Assembly: GCA_023402075.1 (NCBI GenBank)
Contig: JAEXCS010000033.1
Location: forward strand, 1-21,466
DNA: 21,466 nt
Direction of reading: 5' to 3'
From: Bacillota bacterium
Lineage (GTDB): Bacteria; Bacillota; Clostridia; Oscillospirales; Oscillospiraceae
In this document: positions 1 through 6,645 of the stretch, one piece after another
How positions within the stretch are numbered: the first letter of the stretch is position 1
Layout of the letters: each line of letters starts with the position of its first letter
Notes under the pieces: generated by a model
Told to the model about the DNA's origin: nothing
Database searches by the model: none
The model's input: only the letters and a program-made list of their open reading frames with translations
Position numbers and translations under genes: made by a program

Positions 1-2
1 AC

Positions 3-692
3 GGCGCAGCACCCGGCGGTGTGCTGGAGCATCCCGGCACGATCAAAGACCCGCAGCGCGTCCGGGACGCGTGGCAGTCCCAGTTTGGCGGCAGCTCCAA
101 CAGCAACAAAATTGCCGTCCTCGAGGAAGGAATGAAATATACGCCCATCGGCATCTCGCCGGAGCAGGCACAATTCCTCGAAACGCGAAAGTTCCAGATC
201 AATGAGATCGCTCGAATTTTTCGGGTGCCGCCCCACATGGTCGGCGACCTTGAAAAGTCGAGCTTTTCTAATATTGAACAGCAGTCGCTGGAGTTCGTGA
301 AGTACACCCTCGACCCTTGGGTCATTCGCTGGGAGCAGTCCATCATGCGGACGCTCCTCTCAACGGAGGAAAAGACACGGTATTTTGTCAAATTCAATCT
401 GGAAGGTCTGCTTCGCGGTGACTATGCCTCGCGCATGAGCGGATACGCCACAGCAAGGCAGAACGGCTGGATGTCTGCAAACGACATCCGTGAGCTTGAG
501 AATCTCGACCGTATCCCCGCCGAGGAGGGCGGCGATCTCTATCTTATCAACGGCAATATGCTTCCGCTTGCCAATGCGGGTGCTTTTGCAAATACAACAC
601 AAACCTATGACGGAAAGGAGGAAACAGATAATGACCAATCCGAAGAAGTTCTGGCATTGGAAAAACGAATCCAGCGCAGAGCCGGAAACTGA
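3..692 (+). CDS. HK97-family phage portal protein, 3' part (5' end outside the window)
   Basis: The portal forms the dodecameric ring at the capsid vertex through which DNA enters and leaves. The frame is open to the left edge (reading GAAPGGVLEHPG from base 3), so the GTG at 21 is an internal codon and the gene is cut by the window. About 230 C-terminal residues are visible. They include the typical portal segment around RKFQINEIARIFRVPPHMVGD and SFSNIEQQSLEFVKYTL, followed by a polar C-terminal tail. The ClpP-like protease gene starts inside its last 62 bases (631), the usual translational coupling of portal and head protease in HK97-type phages. The family assignment is firm; completeness cannot be judged. 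Confidence 0.93.
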   Translation, partial: GAAPGGVLEHPGTIKDPQRVRDAWQSQFGGSSNSNKIAVLEEGMKYTPIGISPEQAQFLETRKFQINEIARIFRVPPHMVGDLEKSSFSNIEQQSLEFVKYTLDPWVIRWEQSIMRTLLSTEEKTRYFVKFNLEGLLRGDYASRMSGYATARQNGWMSANDIRELENLDRIPAEEGGDLYLINGNMLPLANAGAFANTTQTYDGKEETDNDQSEEVLALEKRIQRRAGN

Positions 693-1359
693 GCGAGTGC
701 TTGAGCTCTACGGCACCATTGCGGAGGAAAGCTGGTGGGACGATGAAGTCACACCGCAGATGTTCCGTGATGAACTGCTTGCAGGTTCCGGCCCCGTGAC
801 CATCTGGATCAACTCGCCCGGTGGCGATTGCGTGGCGGCAAGCCAGATATACGCCATGCTCATGGATTACAAGGGCGACATCACCGTCAAGATTGATGGT
901 GTGGCCGCATCCGCCGCAAGCGTAATCGCTATGGCGGGTACCAAGGTGCTCATGGCATCGACCGCACTCATGATGATCCACAATCCCGCAACACTTGCTA
1001 TCGGCGACAGGGCCGAAATGCAGAAAGCGATAGATATGCTCTCCGAGGTTAAGGAAAGCATCATTAACGCATATGAGATTAAGACCAATATGCGCCGATC
1101 CAAACTCTCACAGCTCATGGACGCGGAGACATGGATGAACGCAAACAAGGCAATAGAATACGGCTTTGCCGACGGCATTCTGGAGGACAAAAAGAAATCC
1201 TCTGATGCCGTGGTTTCTTTTGCCTTTTCCCGCAGGGCCGTTACCAATTCGCTGATGAGCAAGCTGCACATCAACGCCGCAGATAAGACACCAGCACCAC
1301 ACGGACGTTCAGTTGACGAGCTAAAAAAGCAGCTGAACGACATCAAAAACTATATTTAA
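631..1359 (+). CDS. ClpP-like prohead protease
   Basis: A 242-aa serine peptidase of the Clp/S14 fold that trims the capsid protein and scaffold domain during head maturation. The fold motifs are visible: SPGG (62-65, oxyanion region), GVAASAASVIAMAG with candidate nucleophile Ser94, and MMIHNPA with His117. The third acid lies in the DAETWMNA segment (about 164-166), followed by the characteristic AIEYGFADGIL. I chose ATG 631 because an AAAGGAGG site precedes it at a suitable distance and the upstream codons from 490 lie inside the portal gene and look non-coding. It overlaps the portal 3' end by 62 bp and is followed after 15 bp by the capsid gene. The family is certain; the exact acid residue is not. 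Confidence 0.92.
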   Translation: MTNPKKFWHWKNESSAEPETERVLELYGTIAEESWWDDEVTPQMFRDELLAGSGPVTIWINSPGGDCVAASQIYAMLMDYKGDITVKIDGVAASAASVIAMAGTKVLMASTALMMIHNPATLAIGDRAEMQKAIDMLSEVKESIINAYEIKTNMRRSKLSQLMDAETWMNANKAIEYGFADGILEDKKKSSDAVVSFAFSRRAVTNSLMSKLHINAADKTPAPHGRSVDELKKQLNDIKNYI

Positions 1360-1374
1360 CAGGAGGATTTGTTT

Positions 1375-2556
1375 ATGAACATCGTAGAAATGCGCGATAA
1401 GCGCGCGAAGCTGTGGGCTACAATGGAGGGGTTCCTCGACACGCACCGCAGTGAAAAGGGTGTGCTGTCCGTTGACGACGACATTACCTACAACAACATG
1501 GAAAAAGAACTGAACGATCTCACAAACGAGATTAAGCGCACGGAGCGCCGGGACGCTATCGAGGCGGAACTCAAGAAGCCCGTCGGCGTTCCTCTCACCG
1601 AAAGGCCTATGAAGCCCAGTGCGGAGGAAAAGCAGGGCCGCGCCTCCAATGCGTATAAGGAGGACTTCGGACTGCACCTTCGCGGCAAGCACCTGCTCCA
1701 CAATGTCCTCTCCGAGGGCGTTGACGCCAATGGCGGATACCTTGTCCCTGAGGAGTTTGAGCAGCAGATCGTGCAGGCGCTGAGAGAGGAAAACGTGATG
1801 AGAAAGCTCTGCAAGGTCATCACGACTGCCAATGAGCGCAAGATTCCCGTTTCCGGCACACACTCTGTCGCAGCGTGGACTGCCGAGAATGCAGCCTACA
1901 CCGAAAGCAATCCCACCTTCGACCAGAAGACTATCGATGCGTATAAGCTGACCGACCTTATCAAAGTCAGCATCGAGCTTCTGGACGACAGCGCATTCCC
2001 TCTGGAACCGTACATTGCGCAGGAGTTTGCCAGCGCATTCGGCGTCGCCGAGGAAACGGCTTTCTGCGTCGGCACCGGCTCCGGGCAGCCTACCGGCCTG
2101 TTCACCGCGAACGGCGGTACGGTCGGCATCACTGCGGCTGGCGCTACGGCAGTCACCGCTGACGAAATCATCTCTCTGATCTACGCCCTGAAAGCGCCCT
2201 ACCGCAAGAATGCCAAGTTCCTTATGAACGATTCCACGGTCGCCGCGCTTCGCAAGCTGAAGGACGGCAACGGTCAGTATCTGTGGCAGCCCTCCGTACA
2301 GGCAGGTCAGCCGGACAAGCTACTTGGTTATGATATATATACCAGCCCCTATGTTCCCGTTATGGCGGCTGGCGCTTATGCCATTGCCTACGGCGACTTC
2401 CAGAACTACTGGATTGCAGATCGCACCGGCAGAACCGTTCAGCGTCTGAACGAGCTGTATTCCACCAACGGTCAGGTGGGCTTTGTCGCCACTGAGCGTG
2501 TGGACGGTAAGATCATCCTGCCCGAAGGCATTCAGCTCCTCAAGATGCACGAGTAA
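1375..2556 (+). CDS. HK97-family major capsid protein
   Basis: The main shell protein of the phage head, 393 aa. Residues 1-75 are charged and predicted coiled coil, as expected for the N-terminal delta/scaffold domain removed by the upstream protease. The capsid fold follows from about residue 110 and shows typical HK97 strings: GGYLVPEEFEQQIV, IPVSGTHSVAAW, VSIELLDDSAFPLEPYI and GTGSGQPTGLFT. The start is ATG 1375, 8 nt after a perfect AGGAGG (1361-1366). The in-frame TTG at 1369 lies only 2 nt from that site and is unlikely. The length agrees with intact family members, so the head module appears undamaged here. Confidence 0.96.
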   Translation: MNIVEMRDKRAKLWATMEGFLDTHRSEKGVLSVDDDITYNNMEKELNDLTNEIKRTERRDAIEAELKKPVGVPLTERPMKPSAEEKQGRASNAYKEDFGLHLRGKHLLHNVLSEGVDANGGYLVPEEFEQQIVQALREENVMRKLCKVITTANERKIPVSGTHSVAAWTAENAAYTESNPTFDQKTIDAYKLTDLIKVSIELLDDSAFPLEPYIAQEFASAFGVAEETAFCVGTGSGQPTGLFTANGGTVGITAAGATAVTADEIISLIYALKAPYRKNAKFLMNDSTVAALRKLKDGNGQYLWQPSVQAGQPDKLLGYDIYTSPYVPVMAAGAYAIAYGDFQNYWIADRTGRTVQRLNELYSTNGQVGFVATERVDGKIILPEGIQLLKMHE

Positions 2557-2569
2557 GGAGGACTAACCT

Positions 2570-2806
2570 ATGAGCTATAACGCAAAAAACTACACTGAAC
2601 AGGGCGGCGAGAAAACCGTTATCGGCGGTATGCTGGAGATCAAGGAGGGAGCCTCGGTGACGGGGCTTCCTTCTTCATTTACCCCTGCGGCAAATCAGGC
2701 AGACAGCGCCGCTACCACCATCGCGGGTCTCAAGGATGACTTCAACGCTCTGCTTTTAAAGTTAAAGACCGCCGGTCTGATGGAAGCAGACGCGGAGAGT
2801 GAGTAA
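2570..2806 (+). CDS. Small head fiber protein
   Basis: A 78-aa protein beginning MSYNAKNYTEQGGEKTVIGG and containing LEIKEGASVTGLP and, near the end, DDFNALLLKLKTAGLM. This pattern is the one I know from small phage head fiber proteins encoded directly behind the capsid gene in Clostridia prophages; they decorate the capsid surface. The gene follows the capsid stop after 13 bp, with AAGGAGG just after that stop serving as ribosome binding site. The high Ala/Thr content of the centre (NQADSAATTIAGLK) fits a short linker before a C-terminal helix. The position in the head cassette supports the call. Confidence 0.75.
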   Translation: MSYNAKNYTEQGGEKTVIGGMLEIKEGASVTGLPSSFTPAANQADSAATTIAGLKDDFNALLLKLKTAGLMEADAESE

Positions 2807-2817
2807 AGGAGGCAGCG

Positions 2818-3132
2818 GTGATAAACACTCTGCTTGAAAAGGTCAAAGCCAATCTCATTCTGGAACACGATGCGGATGATGAGCTTCTGCAAATGTACAT
2901 CACCGCCGCCACCCGATATGCCGAAAGCTATCAGCATCTCACCGAAAGCTACTACGACTCCAATACCATGCCCCCTACTACAGAGCAAGCCGTCATCATG
3001 CTGTCATCCCATTTCTACGAATCCAGGGATGGCAGCACTGGCGGCTTTTTTGCAGACAGCGTTCAGGCGGGGCAGCAGGTGTGGAATACCGTTAATCTGC
3101 TGCTCCGGCTTGAGCGAGATTGGAAGGTGTGA
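2818..3132 (+). CDS. Phage head-tail connector protein (gp6-like)
   Basis: A 104-aa adaptor of the gp6/Phage_connect family that docks under the portal ring and starts the neck. The all-alpha pattern is typical: LLEKVKANLILEHDADDELLQMYITAATRYAESY, then TTEQAVIMLSSHFYESRDG and a hydrophobic end NTVNLLLRLERDW. The start is GTG 2818, 5 nt behind AAAGGAGG (2805-2812), which overlaps the stop of the head fiber gene. The end abuts the head-closure gene, with one base between stop and next ATG. Length and position are normal for the family. Confidence 0.88.
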   Translation: MINTLLEKVKANLILEHDADDELLQMYITAATRYAESYQHLTESYYDSNTMPPTTEQAVIMLSSHFYESRDGSTGGFFADSVQAGQQVWNTVNLLLRLERDWKV

Positions 3133-3133
3133 C

Positions 3134-3466
3134 ATGAGCTTTGGTAAGATAAACACCTTCATAGATATTCTTGAAATACAAAAAGCGGAAGATGAAGACG
3201 GGTATGACACAGAAACGGAGGTTGTTGTAGCCTCCGTTAGGGCATATCGGGAAGGTCGGCACGGCAGTAAAAAGTGGGCTAATATGGCGGTTTATTCCGA
3301 AGCAACAGAGCTGTTTCAGTTTCGCTGTATACCAAATATAACAGTGAACACTTCAATGACCATTGAAAACAATGGTCAGCGTTTTGAAATCACATCCGTT
3401 GAAAACATAAAGGGGCGTGGGATGTACCTTGAGGTTCTTGCGAAAACAAAGACCCAAGGTGGGTAA
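3134..3466 (+). CDS. Phage head closure / head-tail adaptor protein
   Basis: A 110-aa protein of the head-tail joining type (SPP1 gp16-like stopper), made mainly of beta strands: SVRAYREGRHGSKKW, ELFQFRCIPNITVNTSMTIENNGQRFEITSVENIKGRGMYLEVLAKT cut into strands. The INTFIDILEIQKAEDEDGYDTETEVVVASVRAYRE start is also typical. The start is ATG 3134, directly after the connector stop, with GGAAGGTG as ribosome binding site. Base composition is visibly more AT-rich than in the flanking head and holin genes, which may mean a different history. It is the last structural gene: the next ORF is the holin, so gp10-like, tail tube, tape measure and tip genes are missing. Confidence 0.82.
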   Translation: MSFGKINTFIDILEIQKAEDEDGYDTETEVVVASVRAYREGRHGSKKWANMAVYSEATELFQFRCIPNITVNTSMTIENNGQRFEITSVENIKGRGMYLEVLAKTKTQGG

Positions 3467-3485
3467 CGCCAGAATCGAGGTCAAT

Positions 3486-3893
3486 ATGAAGGAATTTTGG
3501 AATGTAATGCAGGTGACCTTTGCCGCCATTGGCGGCTGGTTCGGCTGGTTTCTCGGAGGGGCTGACGGCTTCCTCTACGCGCTCATCGCCTTTGTGGTCA
3601 TCGACTACATAACCGGCGTCATGTGCGCAATCGTTGACCACAAGCTGTCCAGCGCGGTCGGCTTCAAGGGCATCTTTAAGAAGGTGCTCATTTTTATTAT
3701 GGTCGGTGTCGGCAACATCATTGACGTACAGGTGCTCGGACAGGCCGGTGTGCTGCGCACGGCGGTCATCTTCTTTTATCTATCCAATGAGGGCGTGTCG
3801 ATGCTTGAAAATGCCGGACATCTTGGACTGCCCATCCCGGCGAAGCTTAAGGACATTTTAGTACAGCTTCACAGCAGATCGGAGGATAAATAG
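3486..3893 (+). CDS. Phage holin (Holin_4/toxin-secretion type)
   Basis: A 135-aa membrane protein that opens the cytoplasmic membrane so the endolysin reaches the wall. Hydrophobic segments are seen at roughly 8-22 (FAAIGGWFGWFLGG), 25-48 (FLYALIAFVVIDYITGVMCAI), 62-78 (VLIFIMVGVGNIIDV) and 84-100 (VLRTAVIFFYLSNEG). The string VIDYITGVMCAIVDHKLSS and the later YLSNEGVSMLENAGHLGLPIP are hallmarks of this holin family. I start it at ATG 3486 (MKEFW) with CGAGG in front; an upstream in-frame start at 3417 would lie in the head-closure gene. The amidase ATG follows the TAG stop without any gap. Confidence 0.9.
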   Translation: MKEFWNVMQVTFAAIGGWFGWFLGGADGFLYALIAFVVIDYITGVMCAIVDHKLSSAVGFKGIFKKVLIFIMVGVGNIIDVQVLGQAGVLRTAVIFFYLSNEGVSMLENAGHLGLPIPAKLKDILVQLHSRSEDK

Positions 3894-4607
3894 ATGAACC
3901 TGCATAAACTCATTTTGACGAACAATGCCTGCTACAAAGCGGGCAAAACCATCACACCGAAAGGTATCATGGTGCATTCCACCGGGGCAAATAACCCAAA
4001 CCTAAAACGCTACGTGGGACCCGATGATGGTTTACTCGGCAAGAACCAGTACAATAACCACTGGAATCAGGACAAGCCGGATGGACGGCAGGTCTGCGTC
4101 CACGGTTTCATCGGTAAACTGGCTGACGGAAGCATAGCCACCTACCAGACCCTACCGTGGAATTACAGGGGTTGGCATGCCGGAGGTGAAGCGAACAATA
4201 CCCATATCGGCTTTGAAATCTGCGAGGACGGTCTGACCGATGCCTCGTATTTTTCTGCTGTTTACAAGGAGGCCGTGGAGCTTTGCGTGTATCTTTGTAA
4301 GCAGTACGGGCTGACGGAGAAGGATATCATCTGCCACTCGGAGGGATATAAGCTGGGCATCGCCAGTAACCACGGCGACGTCATGCACTGGTTTCCGAAG
4401 CATGGCAAGTCGATGGATATCTTTCGTGCTGATGTAAAGGCTGGGCTGGCGGCAACGGAAGCACCCACTCCCGTCACACCGACTGCGCCAAAGAAATACT
4501 ACCGTGTACAGGTCGGAGCGTATTCCGTTAAGGCAAACGCAGACGCCATGCTTGCCAAGATTAAGGCGGCTGGCTTTACGGATGCCTTCATCAAGTACAG
4601 TGAGTGA
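3894..4607 (+). CDS. Endolysin: N-acetylmuramoyl-L-alanine amidase with C-terminal SPOR-like repeat
   Basis: A 237-aa lysin that cuts the amide bond between muramic acid and the stem peptide. Residues 24-175 form an Amidase_2 (T7 lysozyme-like) domain: GIMVHSTGA with zinc ligand His28, the substrate motif YRGWHAGG, THIGFEICED with catalytic-region Glu108, and ICHSEGYK, then DVMHWFPKHGKSMDIFR with His165 as the probable second ligand. A Pro/Thr-rich linker (189-199) leads to a wall-binding SPOR-type motif YYRVQVGAYSVKANADAML to residue 237. There is no signal peptide, so export depends on the holin encoded immediately upstream. A strong terminator follows at 4623-4662, ending the lysis unit. 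Confidence 0.95.
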   Translation: MNLHKLILTNNACYKAGKTITPKGIMVHSTGANNPNLKRYVGPDDGLLGKNQYNNHWNQDKPDGRQVCVHGFIGKLADGSIATYQTLPWNYRGWHAGGEANNTHIGFEICEDGLTDASYFSAVYKEAVELCVYLCKQYGLTEKDIICHSEGYKLGIASNHGDVMHWFPKHGKSMDIFRADVKAGLAATEAPTPVTPTAPKKYYRVQVGAYSVKANADAMLAKIKAAGFTDAFIKYSE

Positions 4608-4622
4608 ACATATACGTATTGA

Positions 4623-4662
4623 TGCCTACTGGAGATTATCTCTCCGGTAGGCATATTTTTTT
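4623..4662 (+). terminator. Rho-independent terminator after the lysis cassette
   Basis: A 13-bp stem (4623-4635 with 4641-4653, one G-T pair) closes a 5-nt loop and is followed by TATTTTTTT. It sits 15 bp behind the amidase stop and should end transcription of the late operon before the recombinase cluster. Confidence 0.93.
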
Positions 4663-4740
4663 GCTCATTTTTTGTACGATGGACTTCTTTTTTTCCAGTG
4701 GGTAGTGAGGACAAAAGTTCTCGGACTGGAGGACAATCTC

Positions 4741-5127
4741 ATGACAAATGAGCAAAAAGAACGAATCACAACCATGCGACAGGGCGGCATCGGATATATA
4801 AAGATTGCCCAGGAGCTTGGGCTTTCCGAAAATACGGTAAAGTCTTATTGTCGCAGGCAAAAAAGTGTTGTCACTAAGGACGAAACCGCCCGGTGTGCGG
4901 AGTGCGGAAAACCTATTGATATCAGCACACGCGGCGGTCGGCGCTTCTGCTCCGATACCTGCCGAATGAAATGGTGGAACAAGCACCCAAAAGCTGATAT
5001 GCCGTACACGGCGAACTGCGCCTGCTGCGGTAAAGAAATGCAAATGCGCCGCAAGGGCGAGCGCAAGTATTGTTCTCACCGCTGCTATATCGCTGCTCGT
5101 TACAAGGATGGTGGCAGGAATGACTGA
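4741..5127 (+). CDS. HTH protein with two tandem zinc-ribbon modules
   Basis: A 128-aa protein. Residues 1-38 form a sigma-/transposase-like helix-turn-helix (GIGYIKIAQELGLSENTVKSYCRR). Two cysteine modules with identical spacing follow, CX2C-X14-CX3C: C52/C55/C70/C74 and C93/C96/C111/C115. Both carry similar RRFCS and RKYCS strings, which suggests internal duplication. Genes of this kind commonly sit just upstream of the serine recombinase pair in clostridial prophages; the role is unknown, and control of excision or DNA binding near the att site is only an inference. ATG 4741 is preceded at 7 nt by GGAGGA; an in-frame upstream start at 4672 has no such site. The end overlaps the next gene. 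Confidence 0.75.
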   Translation: MTNEQKERITTMRQGGIGYIKIAQELGLSENTVKSYCRRQKSVVTKDETARCAECGKPIDISTRGGRRFCSDTCRMKWWNKHPKADMPYTANCACCGKEMQMRRKGERKYCSHRCYIAARYKDGGRND

Positions 5128-5317
5128 TTTTCAGAAAGTCCAAGCCTACCTGTCCGCTATGGCACAGGCGCAGATTATGCTCAAAAATGGCATCATCGGC
5201 AAGGATGACATTGTATCAATTGAGCACAAGTTAGCCGAGAAATATGGGCTTAAAATCGGCAGTATATATCGCGAAATTGACTTGATAAATGTTACTTTTG
5301 GAGCGAACATGGTGTAA
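5120..5317 (+). CDS. Small SHOCT-like protein of the recombinase cluster
   Basis: A 65-aa protein: MTDFQKVQAYLSAMAQAQIM, then LKNGIIGKDDIVSIEHKLAEKYGLKIGSIYR in short. The core 'ML..GII...D...IE.KLAEKYGL...SIYR' matches the small SHOCT-type proteins often encoded directly before serine recombinases in Clostridia mobile elements. These may be oligomerisation or partner proteins; no reaction is expected. I prefer ATG 5120 (GGTGG 6 nt before), but ATG 5108 in the same frame is also possible. It overlaps the end of the zinc-ribbon gene by 8 bp and ends 17 bp before the first recombinase, so the set is one operon. Confidence 0.7.
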   Translation: MTDFQKVQAYLSAMAQAQIMLKNGIIGKDDIVSIEHKLAEKYGLKIGSIYREIDLINVTFGANMV

Positions 5318-5334
5318 GGCGAGGAGGTGAAATT

Positions 5335-6645
5335 ATGTCGAAAAAAGTAAGAAAAATGCCGCAGAAGCCGCGATTGGAACAGCCAAAAAAGGTCGCCGCT
5401 TATGCTCGGGTTTCCACGGGTAAGGACGCGATGCTCCACTCGCTGTCCTCACAGGTCAGCTATTACAGTAGCCTAATACAAAATCACGCAGGGTGGCTTT
5501 ATGCAGGCGTTTATTCAGACGAAGCACTGACCGGCACAAAGGAAAGTCGAAGCGGATTTCAAAATCTTCTCGCAGACTGCCGTGCCGGAAAAGTGAACTT
5601 GATACTGACCAAGTCCATCTCCCGTTTTGCTCGGAACACGGTAACACTACTGGAAACAGTCCGTGAACTGAAAGCTTTGGAGGTGGATGTTTTTTTCGAG
5701 GAACAGAATATTTACACAATGAGCGCCGAGGGTGAGTTGATGCTTACTATACTCGCATCTTATGCACAGGAGGAAAGCCTGTCAGCAAGCGAGAATCAGA
5801 AGTGGCGCGTCCGCAAGGGCTTTGAGAACGGTGAACTGCTCAACTGGCGGTTTCTGTTTGGATATAGCATATCGAAGGACGGTATTGAGATTGATACCGC
5901 CACTGCACCGATTGTTCGTGAGATATTTGCCCGCGTTATCGACGGAGAAACCTTCGGAGCAATTAGCAAGAATTTGAATAGTCGAGGCGTGCCTGGTGCG
6001 CTTGGCGGCAAATGGTGCGCCCAGCGCATACGCGAAACGGTCGGCAATGAAAAATATACAGGCAACGCCATGCTACAAAAGCACTACCGAAATAATCATC
6101 TGGAAAAAAAGAAATGCCGCAACACTGGTGAGCTGCCGATGTTTTTCGCGGAGGAAACGCATCCCGCCATCATCGACATGGATACCTTCAATGCGGCACA
6201 GGTAGTTTTACAGAGAATGAAGGAAGCTGCCCAAGGCAGACCCCGCCCACAAAAAAGCGAGTTCACCGGTAAAATCTACTGCCCATTCTGCGGAAAATAC
6301 TACAAACGAAATACCTGCAACGGTTCGGTTGGCTGGAACTGCTCCACTTTTCTCACAGAGGGTAAAGCGTACTGCCACGGCAAAAAAATACCCGAAGCTA
6401 CGCTACAAGCCGTGTGCGCCGAGGTGATTGGGACGGAAACCTACAATTCGACAGTATTCGACGCACAGGTTGACCATATCGAAGTACCGGAAGATAATCA
6501 TCTGCGTTTTGTTTTCAAGGACGGTAGCACAGTTGAGCGCACATGGGCAGACCGCTCACGGCGGGAAAGCTGGACACCGGAAATGAAGCAAGCCGCTGCC
6601 GATCGAACACGCATCCAAAGGAGGAAAAAACAATGCCAAGAGTAA
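5335..6645 (+). CDS. Large serine recombinase, first of a pair
   Basis: A 436-aa site-specific recombinase for integration or excision. Residues 19-160 are the resolvase catalytic domain: YARVST with nucleophile Ser27, YSDEALTGT, and LTKSISRFARNT with the active-site arginines R97 and R100. A Recombinase domain follows (about 185-295, GAISKNLNSRGVPG), then a zinc ribbon with C316, C319, C336 and C347. It lacks the long C-terminal coiled coil of its downstream partner, so it is the shorter subunit type, although the ORF looks intact. GAGGAGGTGA precedes the ATG. Its last 13 bp overlap the start of the second recombinase, indicating coupled translation at comparable levels. Confidence 0.93.
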   Translation: MSKKVRKMPQKPRLEQPKKVAAYARVSTGKDAMLHSLSSQVSYYSSLIQNHAGWLYAGVYSDEALTGTKESRSGFQNLLADCRAGKVNLILTKSISRFARNTVTLLETVRELKALEVDVFFEEQNIYTMSAEGELMLTILASYAQEESLSASENQKWRVRKGFENGELLNWRFLFGYSISKDGIEIDTATAPIVREIFARVIDGETFGAISKNLNSRGVPGALGGKWCAQRIRETVGNEKYTGNAMLQKHYRNNHLEKKKCRNTGELPMFFAEETHPAIIDMDTFNAAQVVLQRMKEAAQGRPRPQKSEFTGKIYCPFCGKYYKRNTCNGSVGWNCSTFLTEGKAYCHGKKIPEATLQAVCAEVIGTETYNSTVFDAQVDHIEVPEDNHLRFVFKDGSTVERTWADRSRRESWTPEMKQAAADRTRIQRRKKQCQE

